Positions 1 to 8,402 of a stretch of DNA of 64,000 nt are shown one piece after another. The notes beneath the pieces are model-generated. The model saw only the letters and a program-made list of their open reading frames with translations. It was not told the DNA's origin and searched no databases. The position numbers and the translations under genes were made by a program. Origin of the DNA: Telluribacter sp035998675 (lineage in GTDB: Bacteria; Bacteroidota; Bacteroidia; Cytophagales; Spirosomataceae); the NCBI RefSeq assembly GCF_035998675.1, contig NZ_DASYHI010000006.1, forward strand, positions 1-64,000. The letters are read 5' to 3'. Within the stretch, counting starts at the first letter, position 1. Every line of letters begins with the position of its first letter.

Positions 1-1
1 G

Positions 2-112
2 TGGCTGCGCCCTCAGGATTTTGAAAGTAAAGCGGCGCTGCATTCGAGAGTAAACCATATTCTTGAAAATTATGGAAACCAGGTGTTTTCCATCCTGTTC
101 TCAATCAAATAA
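2..112 (+). CDS. C-terminal fragment of a gene cut by the window edge
   Basis: An open frame enters from the left edge and ends at TAA 110-112, giving the last 36 residues of a protein (starting WLRPQDFESKAAL and ending in a hydrophobic FSILFSIK tail). I do not recognise the family from so short a tail. It is convergent with the ATPase gene to its right, 39 bp away. It could also be a non-coding open stretch; no start or promoter is visible inside the window. Confidence 0.35.
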   Translation, partial: WLRPQDFESKAALHSRVNHILENYGNQVFSILFSIK

Positions 113-151
113 ATGTATGACTAAATATGACCCACTACTTAAATGCTTTTT

Positions 152-1345
152 TTAATACAAAAAGCCAAACACCCATAGCGGTATCGTGCGCCCAATGCCC
201 GAGTCGACATCGTCTTTGGCGACATAGGCATTCGGTATTCCTTCGATTTGTTTTTGCTGCTTGTTCTTGCCTCCTACCTCAAAGGTATAGATACCATCTA
301 CCAGAAAATCTGCTGCCTTACTTTGCCGTACCGTATGGCCCTGGACGAGTTGATTATTGAAAAAAGTTTGGCGTAAGTTTCCCTTATCGGGTTGGGAATG
401 CGACAGAGCAAAGGAAAGGTTGGTATTATCCAGGTAGATCTTCTCGGGCTTTTGCAGCGTAGCCACGCTGATTCCTTCGGCGTGGAGCAGCCGGATCAGG
501 CGGGCCTGTTCCAGAAAATGCAGGTAATTGTTTACGCTATTCCTATGGATCTGGCTTTTCTCGGCCAATTGGGTTAGGTTGGGCTTGAAGGGTACGTTTT
601 CTGCCAGAATATACAGCAGTTGCAGCATTTTCCGGGCATTACGGATGTCAAAATCCTGTAACTCGGCCATGTCGTACTCCACAATCAGGCGAATGAGCTG
701 CTGTACCCGTTGGGAGAAGCCTTCCGGGTCTTCCTTGTAGAATGGATAGTAGCCCGAACGGAGGTACGTCGCGAAATGCTGTAAAGGCTGGAAGCCCCCC
801 GATAGTAGCGCCCTCCACGGCCGGGCTTCCGAAAGTATCTCCGACAAAGTGAACGGCTCCGCCTGCAGAATGCCTTCAAATGCCAGGTACTCCCGGTACG
901 ACATCCCCGGTAGCTCATACAGCAACGCCCGGCGACTCAGGTCAGCTTCCTGACGCGCTATGTCTATGATGGACGATCCGGTAAAGGCCAACTGCAGGTC
1001 AGGATAAAAGTCGTACAGATTTTTCAGGTGCTGTGCCCAATTGGGATACTTATGCACCTCGTCCAGAAACAATATTTTCCCACCCTTTTTATAAAAATCC
1101 GTAGCCGTTTCGACGAGTGAATGGGTGGTAAAGTACAGATCGTCCAGTGTGAAGTACGCCGCTTCGCTCGCTGATTTACCCAGAGATTTAAGCCTCTGCA
1201 ACAGGAGGGTGGTTTTGCCCGTACCCCGTGAGCCTTTCACGCCAATTAAGCGATTGTTCCAATCGATCCTTTCGAATAAACCGCGTGTGAAACGCGTTTG
1301 GGTACGGTCAGTTAGTAATTCAGATTTCAGGAGCAGTTGTTCCAT
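152..1345 (-). CDS. AAA family ATPase with DUF4143-type C-terminus
   Basis: The 397-residue product has a Walker A motif GSRGTGKT at residues 38-45, a Walker B segment ILFLDEVH at 91-98 and a sensor-like FTGSS near 120. A winged-helix-like middle and a DUF4143-like C-terminal region follow, with LDNTNLSFAL and a restriction-fold-like FEVGGKNKQ stretch. Proteins of this family are common in prokaryotes, usually as single genes, and their role is poorly known. An upstream in-frame ATG at 1387 exists, but the 14 extra codons would be read through a perfect palindrome (1345-1372). I therefore prefer the ATG at 1345, which leaves the palindrome as a probable operator or leader hairpin. Family call is firm; function is open. 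Confidence 0.85.
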   Translation of the reverse strand: MEQLLLKSELLTDRTQTRFTRGLFERIDWNNRLIGVKGSRGTGKTTLLLQRLKSLGKSASEAAYFTLDDLYFTTHSLVETATDFYKKGGKILFLDEVHKYPNWAQHLKNLYDFYPDLQLAFTGSSIIDIARQEADLSRRALLYELPGMSYREYLAFEGILQAEPFTLSEILSEARPWRALLSGGFQPLQHFATYLRSGYYPFYKEDPEGFSQRVQQLIRLIVEYDMAELQDFDIRNARKMLQLLYILAENVPFKPNLTQLAEKSQIHRNSVNNYLHFLEQARLIRLLHAEGISVATLQKPEKIYLDNTNLSFALSHSQPDKGNLRQTFFNNQLVQGHTVRQSKAADFLVDGIYTFEVGGKNKQQKQIEGIPNAYVAKDDVDSGIGRTIPLWVFGFLY

Positions 1346-1372
1346 ATATTGCACATTATAATGTGCAATATA
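1345..1372. promoter_or_regulatory. Perfect 28-bp palindrome at the start of the AAA ATPase gene
   Basis: Each half-site reads TATATTGCACATTA inward to the centre between 1358 and 1359, and all 14 base pairs match. The last base is the T of the preferred ATG (minus strand). The site covers the place where a ribosome-binding site and the early transcript would lie. It could be an operator for a dimeric repressor or an RNA hairpin that hides the start. It is AT-rich with a central TGCA core on each arm. Function is inferred from position only. Confidence 0.55.
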
Positions 1373-1387
1373 GCTATCTTTATGCAC

Positions 1388-1766
1388 ATCTTACTATGCA
1401 ATTATTATAATTTTGAGGACTATTTTCCATCAGTTAACAGAAATCATTCGTTTAGGTTAAATGAATAAATTCGCTACCAATCCCAGATCCAACTTCGCTT
1501 CCCTCAATCCCGCTGCCAGTCGGAGGGCAGCAGATTGACGAAACGGTCCTTGCCCAGGTCACCGACAATTTCGAAAGCTAGGGGCTAAACTTTTTGGATT
1601 ACAGAATTCACAGGACATAAAGATACAATCCACTAATGCTACGGTGCGGATATTCATTCACGAAGTTTAGGTACAAGGTTTAGGTACAAGTAGAAAATGC
1701 TGGTGAAGCAGTTTTGCTTGTCTGATTGTACTCGGTTGGAATACAAAAATATGTACATAAAAAATC
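1388..1766. other. Gene-poor stretch with a possible coding relic
   Basis: No intact gene is visible. On the minus strand at about 1504-1580 a short open stretch reads FEIVGDLGKDRFVNLLPSDW and ends in a stop. It looks like the tail of a lost gene, because an in-frame TAG lies just three codons upstream. I cannot name the family. The right end (1680-1766) must hold the promoter of the lipoprotein gene at 1767, but no clear TAnnTTTG element was found. Confidence 0.3.
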
Positions 1767-3257
1767 ATGAAAACGGTTTCAGCCTATTTCCTTTCTCTCC
1801 TGGTATTAATTCCTTATTCCTGCACTAAACCGGCTGGTTCCGCAAATACAGATTCCCACAACCAGCCTAATAAAGTCGCCCTGCGGCAGGAAGTCAGTCA
1901 GTACGGCATTACTTGGACCTTTGACAAACCCACTCAAACCGGCCAGTTTATCACCGGCGACTGGTGGGTAGTAGGTCCGGTCAGAGTAGTAAAAATTAGC
2001 CCGGCTCCCGGTCCGGCGAAGGTTGATACGTCTGCCATAAAGATTAATCACTGGAACGATACCAGCCTGAAAAAGGACACAGCCATGCGCAACGGCTCCA
2101 TGATTGTTTTGAAAGCCGGCTATACCCAGGGCTACGATTCCCGCAGCGGGTCTTTCCGCCAACATGACGCGATTACTCTCCCCCTGGACCTGGCTACCGA
2201 TCGGTCGCTTATTTCTTCTATTAGTAATACTACGCTGCCCGTAGACCATTTCAATAAAGATTTGATGTGGGATAATGAAAAGAAAAGTCAGGTGGTGATG
2301 AAGGCCGCGGCGGTACTGACCTGTCTGGCGCAGGAGCCACCGGCCGACGCGTTTCGTCCGCCCTATGCCGGTACGGATAAACCCATTTTCAGAGCCCGAG
2401 ATATTCAGTGGGACCTGCTGCCCCGGCTTCAACCGGCCGGGGAAGTACCTTTCTGGGAAGCAATTGAAAGGTACTTTCAGCGTCCCTGGATTGACCATAT
2501 TATGAGCTGGTCGCAGCAGGAACTGGTACCCAACGAAAACCAGCCCCCTTACGGCCGCGAGTACGCCCGGTTGGTATCCATGTCCAGTCTGATGGTACTG
2601 CTGGATGTACCCCGCGAGCGGAAGGAAAAGCTAACCATTGAGCTAATCCAGCGGGGTATTGACCTCTATGGCATTGCTCAGGTGGGTGGGTATTGGAACG
2701 AAGGCGGCGGGCATTCAAGCGGCCGCAAGTGGCCCATCCTGTTTGCCAGTCTTATGCTGGACAATCCTGCCCTGGCGCAGCTACCCGAAACGGCCGTATT
2801 CCACGAAGATACCCAAACCTACTACGGGAAGGGCTGGTTTGGACAGACAGTACTGTGGCAGATGATTATCCACCACGGCAACCGGGAGCCTTACGAAGAG
2901 AAACAGCCGGAACAGTGGGAGAAGTGGGACAAAACCTCCGAGGGCTACCGTACCTGCTGCAACGCCTCCGCCTGGACCGGTACCGCCCTGGCTGCCCGCT
3001 ATATGAAAGCCATCAAACTCTGGAACCACGACGCGCACTTTGATTATATAGAACGCTGGATGCGGGAAGACGACCCCTACGCCAGCGCCCGTGGTACCTA
3101 CCCCCGCCCCAAGGCCGAAACTACTACCTTTGACCCGTTTGTAACGGCCATGTGGCGCGCGCACCGCGCGCAGGCACCCGAGCAGGAGAGGGCGGGTAAT
3201 CCGCGAAAATGGGCATTGCAAGGCAAAAAGTGGGGCTGGGTGAGTAATCCGAAGTAG
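1767..3257 (+). CDS. Uncharacterised secreted lipoprotein, 496 residues
   Basis: The N-terminus is a typical lipoprotein signal (MKTVSAYFLSLLVLIPYSC, Cys19). The mature part opens with a segment around ITWTFDKPTQTGQFITGDWW and continues for about 450 residues rich in Trp and Tyr, including GGYWNEGGGHSSGRKWPILF and EGYRTCCNASAW. The second half looks helical and could form an alpha-toroid as in polysaccharide lyases, but I see no family motif that proves this. It is a single gene, followed by a terminator-like hairpin and convergent with pgl. Likely anchored in the outer membrane facing the periplasm or outside. Function unknown. Confidence 0.75.
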   Translation: MKTVSAYFLSLLVLIPYSCTKPAGSANTDSHNQPNKVALRQEVSQYGITWTFDKPTQTGQFITGDWWVVGPVRVVKISPAPGPAKVDTSAIKINHWNDTSLKKDTAMRNGSMIVLKAGYTQGYDSRSGSFRQHDAITLPLDLATDRSLISSISNTTLPVDHFNKDLMWDNEKKSQVVMKAAAVLTCLAQEPPADAFRPPYAGTDKPIFRARDIQWDLLPRLQPAGEVPFWEAIERYFQRPWIDHIMSWSQQELVPNENQPPYGREYARLVSMSSLMVLLDVPRERKEKLTIELIQRGIDLYGIAQVGGYWNEGGGHSSGRKWPILFASLMLDNPALAQLPETAVFHEDTQTYYGKGWFGQTVLWQMIIHHGNREPYEEKQPEQWEKWDKTSEGYRTCCNASAWTGTALAARYMKAIKLWNHDAHFDYIERWMREDDPYASARGTYPRPKAETTTFDPFVTAMWRAHRAQAPEQERAGNPRKWALQGKKWGWVSNPK

Positions 3258-3288
3258 CTCTGGGAAATCAGGAATTTGAAATATAAAT

Positions 3289-3322
3289 AGGGGGAGAAGT
3301 AAAACTTTCCCCCTGTTTGTAT
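3289..3322. terminator. Bidirectional terminator between lipoprotein gene and pgl
   Basis: AGGGGGA at 3289-3295 pairs with TCCCCCT at 3308-3314, followed by GTTTGTAT on the plus strand. On the minus strand the hairpin is followed by an AT-rich ATTTATATTT run. It sits between two convergent genes and can serve both. Confidence 0.55.
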
Positions 3323-3343
3323 ATGAGCCGTATCAGGTACCTT

Positions 3344-4075
3344 CTATTCTTTCTTTGTCAATAGCGAAGCCGCGCTTTCATCCACCATCCAAAGTACTTC
3401 CCCCTCCCGGGGCTGGATGAGCTGAGAAGGATACTGCTCCGGATTCCTTTCTCCTTCCAGTACTTCGTACAAGGCCCCGGCTTTGTTGCTGCCAAACGTC
3501 AGGAAACAAATGGTCTTTGCCTGGTTAATCAGCGGTGCCGTGAGGGTAACGCGGTACATCGACTGCGGCTCCAGGTAGTAGGCCTGTACCCAGCGTGACT
3601 GTTCGTGCAGTACCTCAGTACCCGGGAATAGTGAAGCCGTATGTCCATCGTCCCCCATGCCCAGCAGGATCAAGTCAAATCGGGGAGCTTCCTGACCGAA
3701 ATGGTTCCGTAGAAGCTGCTCGTAATGCCGGGCAAACTCCTCCGGCTCAGTACCCCCGGCCCACATGGGATAAATCTGCTCCTGAGGAATAGGTACCTTA
3801 CCCAAGAGAGTTTCCTGAGCCATTTTGGCATTGCTGCGGTCATCGGTCAGGGGTACCCAGCGTTCATCGCCCCAGAATACGTACGTCTTTTCCCAGGGTA
3901 CCTGGTCCAGGTAGGGCGACTGTGCCAGCATGGTATGTAGCTGTACGGGAGAGGAACCTCCGGTCAGGGCCACGGTAAAACGTCCGTTTTGCTGCACCGC
4001 TTTTTGGGCAGTCTCGACAAAAAGCCGGGCTGCCGCCTCACTAAGCTGCTCCTTATTTTCAAATATCTTTAACAT
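3344..4075 (-). CDS. pgl: 6-phosphogluconolactonase
   Basis: Hydrolyses 6-phosphogluconolactone to 6-phosphogluconate, the second step of the oxidative pentose-phosphate pathway, in the cytoplasm. The 243-residue product has the usual family length. It shows the sugar-phosphate-binding TGGSSP near residue 40, the family block WGDERWVPLTDDRSN and GMGDDGHTASLFPG, all typical of the NagB/DevB fold. It is the last gene of gnd-zwf-pgl, 9 bp downstream of zwf, and so surely co-transcribed. Confidence 0.96.
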   Translation of the reverse strand: MLKIFENKEQLSEAAARLFVETAQKAVQQNGRFTVALTGGSSPVQLHTMLAQSPYLDQVPWEKTYVFWGDERWVPLTDDRSNAKMAQETLLGKVPIPQEQIYPMWAGGTEPEEFARHYEQLLRNHFGQEAPRFDLILLGMGDDGHTASLFPGTEVLHEQSRWVQAYYLEPQSMYRVTLTAPLINQAKTICFLTFGSNKAGALYEVLEGERNPEQYPSQLIQPREGEVLWMVDESAASLLTKKE

Positions 4076-4084
4076 AGTTCTGCT

Positions 4085-5593
4085 TTAATGGGACATGGTT
4101 ACCGTCCAGGTGTGACCGTCGCGGGCGATGAGTGCCTCGGCGTTTTCGGGGCCCCACATACCCGCCGCGTAGTTCGGGAACTCCAGCGACTGCCGCGAGC
4201 CCCAGGTGGCCAGAATCGGCGTAATTACCTCCCAGGCTACTTCCACCTGATCAGAGCGCATAAACAGCGTTGCATCGCCCTGCATGGCATCCAGCAGCAA
4301 GGTTTCGTAGGCCTCCGGCGACTGGGATTTGGTGGTGCCACCGTTGAAGTCGAATACCATTTCTGCCGGAGTCAGAGCCATTTCCAATCCGGTTTTTTTA
4401 GCCATAAAGCGCAGACGTATATCCATCTGCGGCTGAATATTGATGACAAGGCGGTTAGGTAAAATATTCTCCGACATCGTCGCCGGGAACGTCAGATGCG
4501 GCACCGGCTGGAACTGAATAGTAATGGAAGAACTCTTTTCCTGCATCCGTTTACCGGTACGCAAATAAAACGGGACTCCCTGCCAGCGCCAGTTGTCCAG
4601 GTAGAACTTCAAAGCCGCGTAGGTTTCGGTTCCGGAATTGGGATCTACGTCGGGTTCCTCGCGGTAGCCGGGTACCTGTTTCCCTTTCAGCCAACCTGGT
4701 CCGTATTGTCCGCGTACGGCGTACTTGCCGACTTCCTCGCGGGAGTACCTCCGGATGGCCTGCAGTACATCGACCTTCCGGTTGCGGATTTCTTCGGCCT
4801 CAAACGTCACCGGCGGCTCCATGGCCACCATGCAAAGCAACTGCAGCAGGTGGTTCTGAATCATATCGCGTAGCGCACCCGAGCCTTCGTAGTAGCCACC
4901 CCGGTCTTCGACCCCTACCTCTTCGGCTACCGTTATCTGCACGTACTCAATGTAGTTGCGGTTCCAGAGGGGTTCAAAAAGCGCATTAGCAAACCTGAGA
5001 GCCAGAATATTCTGGACAGTTTCCTTACCCAGGTAGTGATCGATCCGGTAAATCTGTGACTCCTGAAATGTACGGGTAAGTAGTTGATTCAACTCACGGG
5101 CCGTTTCCAGATCATGACCAAAGGGCTTCTCTACCACTATGCGGTCGTGAGATACGTCACTCGCAATGCCTACCTTGGCCAGGTTGACCGTAATTGGCTC
5201 AATAAAGTTGGGAGCAACCGACAGGTAAAATAACCGGTTAGCCCGCCCCCCCCACCCCTCTTCGAGTACCTTTATCTTTTCGGCCAGTTCCTCATAGGAC
5301 GAGGGGTCATTAATGTTGGATTGCAGGTAATAAATGGAGCTACGAAAGGTTTTCCAGGTATCATCAGCAGGTGCCCCGCTGCGCGAAAATTCATTGAGCC
5401 CCTCCCGCAGGTGTTTCTGGTATCGGGCATCGTCGGTATCTGTGCGTCCCAGGCCAATCACCGCAAACTGCTCCGGCATCCGGCCTTCCAGAAAAAGATT
5501 GTAAAAGGCCGGAATCAGTTTCCGTTTGGTTAAATCTCCGGTCCCGCCAAAAATAACGGCTATGGTAGGTGCGGCTTTATTCGTTGAATTCAT
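4085..5593 (-). CDS. zwf: Glucose-6-phosphate 1-dehydrogenase
   Basis: Oxidises glucose 6-phosphate to 6-phosphogluconolactone and makes NADPH. The 502-residue product opens with the nucleotide-binding VIFGGTGDLTKRKLIPAFYN and carries the active-site signature RIDHYLGKETVQN near residue 190. Length and order of motifs are normal. It lies between gnd (75 bp upstream) and pgl (9 bp downstream). The three genes cover the entire oxidative branch of the pathway. Confidence 0.98.
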   Translation of the reverse strand: MNSTNKAAPTIAVIFGGTGDLTKRKLIPAFYNLFLEGRMPEQFAVIGLGRTDTDDARYQKHLREGLNEFSRSGAPADDTWKTFRSSIYYLQSNINDPSSYEELAEKIKVLEEGWGGRANRLFYLSVAPNFIEPITVNLAKVGIASDVSHDRIVVEKPFGHDLETARELNQLLTRTFQESQIYRIDHYLGKETVQNILALRFANALFEPLWNRNYIEYVQITVAEEVGVEDRGGYYEGSGALRDMIQNHLLQLLCMVAMEPPVTFEAEEIRNRKVDVLQAIRRYSREEVGKYAVRGQYGPGWLKGKQVPGYREEPDVDPNSGTETYAALKFYLDNWRWQGVPFYLRTGKRMQEKSSSITIQFQPVPHLTFPATMSENILPNRLVINIQPQMDIRLRFMAKKTGLEMALTPAEMVFDFNGGTTKSQSPEAYETLLLDAMQGDATLFMRSDQVEVAWEVITPILATWGSRQSLEFPNYAAGMWGPENAEALIARDGHTWTVTMSH

Positions 5594-5668
5594 AGTACAT
5601 CAAAAGAAAAAAATGGAGAGAAAGCCAGATCCCTTTCGGCGGGAGCCGCTCTGCTTAATTACTTATAA

Positions 5669-7084
5669 CTACCACTCCGTATGGAAAATACCCTCCCTGT
5701 CTACCCGCTCGTAAGTATGGGCTCCAAAGTAGTCGCGCTGCGCCTGAATCAGGTTAGTAGGTAGTACTTCGGTACGATAGGCGTCAAAATAAGCCAGCGA
5801 AACCATAAAGGCGGGCATCGCAATTCCTTTGTCAATAGCCATTTTCAGGACGGCACGCATATCCTCCAGACGATCTAACAGGTCACTACCTACCTTCGGG
5901 TCAAGCAGCAGGTTGGGCAACTGCGGGTTCTGCTCGTAAGCCGACCGAATGTCCGACAGGCAGGCCGCCCGGATGATACAGCCCCCGCGCCAGATTTTAG
6001 CTACTTCCTGTAGCTGCAGTCCAAAATTATAGGCCTCAGAAGCTACTGTAAGCTGCGCCAGGCCCTGCGCATAAGTCGAAATCATGGCGAAGTAGAAGGC
6101 ATTGCGCATTTGATTGACCAGCTCCTGCTGCTCCGTTTTAATATCTGACTGAAGCGCTTTATTGGGCAGTAGTTTAGAGGCTTCTACCCGCTCCTCCTTA
6201 TATTTGGATATATCACGCATCAGTACCGCCATATCAATGGTTGGGATAGGTACCTGCAGGTCCATCGCGTTTTGGGAGGTCCATTTGCCGGTACCTTTGG
6301 AGCGGGCCCGATCCGAAATGACACTCACCAGACGCTGCCCGGTTTCGTCGTCTACTTTCTTAAGAATCTGGGCCGTAATCTCAATCAGAAAAGACTGTAG
6401 CTCCGACTGGTTCCAATCCTCAAAAACAGCCTGAAGTTCGTCGTCATTCAACCCACCTCCCCGCTTCAGCAGGTCATAGGCTTCGGCAATGAGCTGCATA
6501 ATGCCGTACTCGATGCCGTTATGTACCATTTTTACGTAGTTTCCCGCCGAACCGCTACCCAGATAGGCCACACAGGGTTCGCCATCTACTTTGGCGGCAA
6601 TGGCTTCAAACACCGGACGCAGCCGTTCGTAAGCCTCCCGGTTTCCGCCCGGCATCATACTCGGGCCAAAACGGGCTCCCTTTTCACCGCCCGATACGCC
6701 CATTCCGAAGAAGTGGATACCTTGTGCTTCCAACTCCACCACCCGGCGCTCAGTATCCGGAAAGTAGGAGTTGCCGCCGTCAATCAGGATATCGCCCGGC
6801 TCCAGCAGCGGCAACAGGCTGTCTATAACGGCATCGACCGGGTTACCCGCCGGTACCAGCATCATGATTGCCCGGGGCTTTCGGATCGACTGCACAAATT
6901 CTTCAATAGAGGTAGTACCACGGGCAGGTTTGCCTTCCCCGGCTTCGGCCTGCACGGCCGCGGCTTTCAGGGGGTCCAGGTCCAGGCCTATAACCGAAAA
7001 ATCATGATCAGCGATATTGAGCATCAGGTTTCTGCCCATTACCCCCAGGCCAACCATTCCGAATTCGTACTGTAAATTTGCCAT
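5669..7084 (-). CDS. gnd: 6-phosphogluconate dehydrogenase, decarboxylating
   Basis: Converts 6-phosphogluconate to ribulose 5-phosphate, CO2 and NADPH. The 471-residue protein has the Rossmann GLGVMGRNLMLN at residues 12-23, DGGNSYFPDTERR, the substrate loop GVSGGEKGARFGPSMMPGG, KMVHNGIEYGIMQ with the catalytic Lys, and the C-terminal RDYFGAHTYER tail typical of the long homodimeric form. It is the first gene of the operon. Its upstream region holds a near-perfect 14-bp direct repeat and a TAGTTTAG box. Confidence 0.98.
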   Translation of the reverse strand: MANLQYEFGMVGLGVMGRNLMLNIADHDFSVIGLDLDPLKAAAVQAEAGEGKPARGTTSIEEFVQSIRKPRAIMMLVPAGNPVDAVIDSLLPLLEPGDILIDGGNSYFPDTERRVVELEAQGIHFFGMGVSGGEKGARFGPSMMPGGNREAYERLRPVFEAIAAKVDGEPCVAYLGSGSAGNYVKMVHNGIEYGIMQLIAEAYDLLKRGGGLNDDELQAVFEDWNQSELQSFLIEITAQILKKVDDETGQRLVSVISDRARSKGTGKWTSQNAMDLQVPIPTIDMAVLMRDISKYKEERVEASKLLPNKALQSDIKTEQQELVNQMRNAFYFAMISTYAQGLAQLTVASEAYNFGLQLQEVAKIWRGGCIIRAACLSDIRSAYEQNPQLPNLLLDPKVGSDLLDRLEDMRAVLKMAIDKGIAMPAFMVSLAYFDAYRTEVLPTNLIQAQRDYFGAHTYERVDREGIFHTEW

Positions 7085-7096
7085 AATTAGAGCTTA

Positions 7097-7150
7097 TAGT
7101 AGTGTTATATGTCTTTTGGTACTATGAGTAATGTACTAGTAGTGTTGTAT
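7097..7150. repeat. Direct repeat in the gnd promoter region
   Basis: TAGTAGTGTTATAT at 7097-7110 recurs as TAGTAGTGTTGTAT at 7137-7150 (13 of 14 identical, start to start 40 bp, about four helical turns). It lies 13-66 bp upstream of the gnd start. The spacing would suit a regulator binding on one face of the DNA, but this is inference. Confidence 0.4.
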
Positions 7151-7167
7151 AGCTATTGTTCGGGTGC

Positions 7168-7175
7168 TAAACTAC
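7168..7175 (-). promoter_or_regulatory. Possible -7 box of the gnd-zwf-pgl operon
   Basis: The minus strand reads TAGTTTAG, one mismatch from the Bacteroidota consensus TAnnTTTG. It lies about 85 bp upstream of the gnd start. No convincing -33 element was seen, so the call is tentative. Confidence 0.25.
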
Positions 7176-7295
7176 TGCTTATACAACCTTTTTCCAGCAA
7201 TATATCCCGGTTAAGGCAGCAGGATTAAAGAATCAGTTTAGCCTAAATTTCGTAACTACCTCATTTTCAATACCAAAAACAGCACCAGGTATATA

Positions 7296-7328
7296 ATAAA
7301 AAGGCAATGGCTGCCGTAGCCATTGCCT
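7296..7328 (-). terminator. Intrinsic terminator of the monooxygenase-like gene
   Basis: GGCAATGGCT (7303-7312) and AGCCATTGCC (7318-7327) form a perfect 10-bp stem with a 5-nt loop. On the minus strand it is followed by TTTTTATTATAT. It lies just downstream of the small gene at 7361-7675. Confidence 0.8.
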
Positions 7329-7360
7329 CCCTAAACTTTATTCGAGCCCAAGTATAACTT

Positions 7361-7675
7361 TCAATTAATTCCTGCTCCACCCAGTACCTCCAGCTCCTGC
7401 CCTTTTTCGGGCATACCATCCAGCAGGGGCATGGCCCGGCCGATCAGCTCCCGTACGCCTTCTACTTTCAGGGAATTGTCGTGGTCTTCTTTGCTGTCCC
7501 ACACTTCCGTTACCCATACCGCCTCTGCCTCCTTTGTATCGCGACTGACGAGGTACAGGTGGCAGCCCTTAGCCGTTGACACTAATTGGGCGGCTTCCAG
7601 TAGAATGGAGGCCAGATTATCCCCATTACCGGAAAGTGCCTTCAATTTTCCGTGGAGTCCGTATTTGTTGTTCAT
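7361..7675 (-). CDS. Antibiotic-biosynthesis-monooxygenase (ABM) domain protein
   Basis: A 104-residue protein with the ferredoxin-like ABM fold. It begins YGLHGKLKALSGNGDNLASILLE, then has GCHLYLVSRD, VWVTEVWDSKEDHDNSL and a helix ending in GRAMPLL, which is the classic layout of YgiN-like quinol monooxygenases and related small dimers. It probably acts in the cytoplasm on a quinone-like or reactive substrate, but the exact substrate cannot be read. It is a single gene closed by a strong terminator. Confidence 0.85.
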   Translation of the reverse strand: MNNKYGLHGKLKALSGNGDNLASILLEAAQLVSTAKGCHLYLVSRDTKEAEAVWVTEVWDSKEDHDNSLKVEGVRELIGRAMPLLDGMPEKGQELEVLGGAGIN

Positions 7676-7949
7676 GTATTATTGATAATGGTTTTATCCG
7701 GAGCTAACCAGCAGCCCGATTCGTTTTGAAAGATACCAAAAGGGAGAAGGAGAAAAAACATTTGTAAAAGATAGCTAGTACCGGATTCACCAGTAGCCAG
7801 TGTACACTTTGTCCAAAATAAAAAATAAAGTGTAGTTATCAAGGCGTTACAAGACGCTTATAAAAAGACCCCTCCTCTGGTAATAGTAGAACCTTTTTTT
7901 GCTTTTCTTTTCCAGCAGGTGAAAGGTCAGGTAAAAAACAGAACGCCAG

Positions 7950-8402
7950 ATGCAGCTACTCCCCATCAAAAAAACCCTGGACGAGAATCCGGAATTTCGG
8001 GATCATTCCGATTGCCAGCCGAACCTCCAGATATCGATTGACTACTTTGAACGGGTCGGCTATGATCCTCCCTGGATTGGATACTACGCACAGGTAGAAG
8101 ATAAGCTGGTTGGAGCGGGAGGTTTTAAAGGACGACCCATTGGGGGTATCGTTGAGATAGACTACGGTACCTTTCCTGCGTATCAGGGACAGGGCTTTGG
8201 CACCGAAATATGCCGACAACTGGTACAATTGGCCTTACAAGCCAACTCCTCCGTCCGTATCACCGCCCGAACCTTACCCGAAAATTACGCATCGGCGGGT
8301 ATTTTAAAAAGAAATGGGTTCAGCCTGCGGGGAACAGTCCATGATGAGGAGGACGGGGAAGTACTGCTGTGGGAGTACGCCGCTACACCCATCAGTGATT
8401 GA
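7950..8402 (+). CDS. GNAT family N-acetyltransferase
   Basis: The 150-residue product matches a small GNAT domain: VEIDYGTFPAYQGQGFGTEICRQL holds the acetyl-CoA loop (QGQGFG, the Q/RxxGxG/A motif), followed by ITARTLPENYASAGILKRNGF, the usual GNAT strand-helix with the late Asn/Ser. It resembles the RimJ/RimL group that modifies protein N-termini or small amines, but the substrate is unknown. Its stop codon lies inside the end of cydB on the other strand, so the two genes overlap tail to tail by 11 bp. Confidence 0.88.
   Translation: MQLLPIKKTLDENPEFRDHSDCQPNLQISIDYFERVGYDPPWIGYYAQVEDKLVGAGGFKGRPIGGIVEIDYGTFPAYQGQGFGTEICRQLVQLALQANSSVRITARTLPENYASAGILKRNGFSLRGTVHDEEDGEVLLWEYAATPISD

Noticed and set aside
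1504..1580. Named pseudogene on the minus strand
   Set aside because: Only about 25 codons remain and I could not assign a family, so it is only mentioned as a possible relic.
7804..7833. ACACTTT/AAAGTGT inverted repeat between the ABM and GNAT genes
   Set aside because: Only 7 bp of stem with a 16-nt AT-rich loop and no T-run; likely chance.
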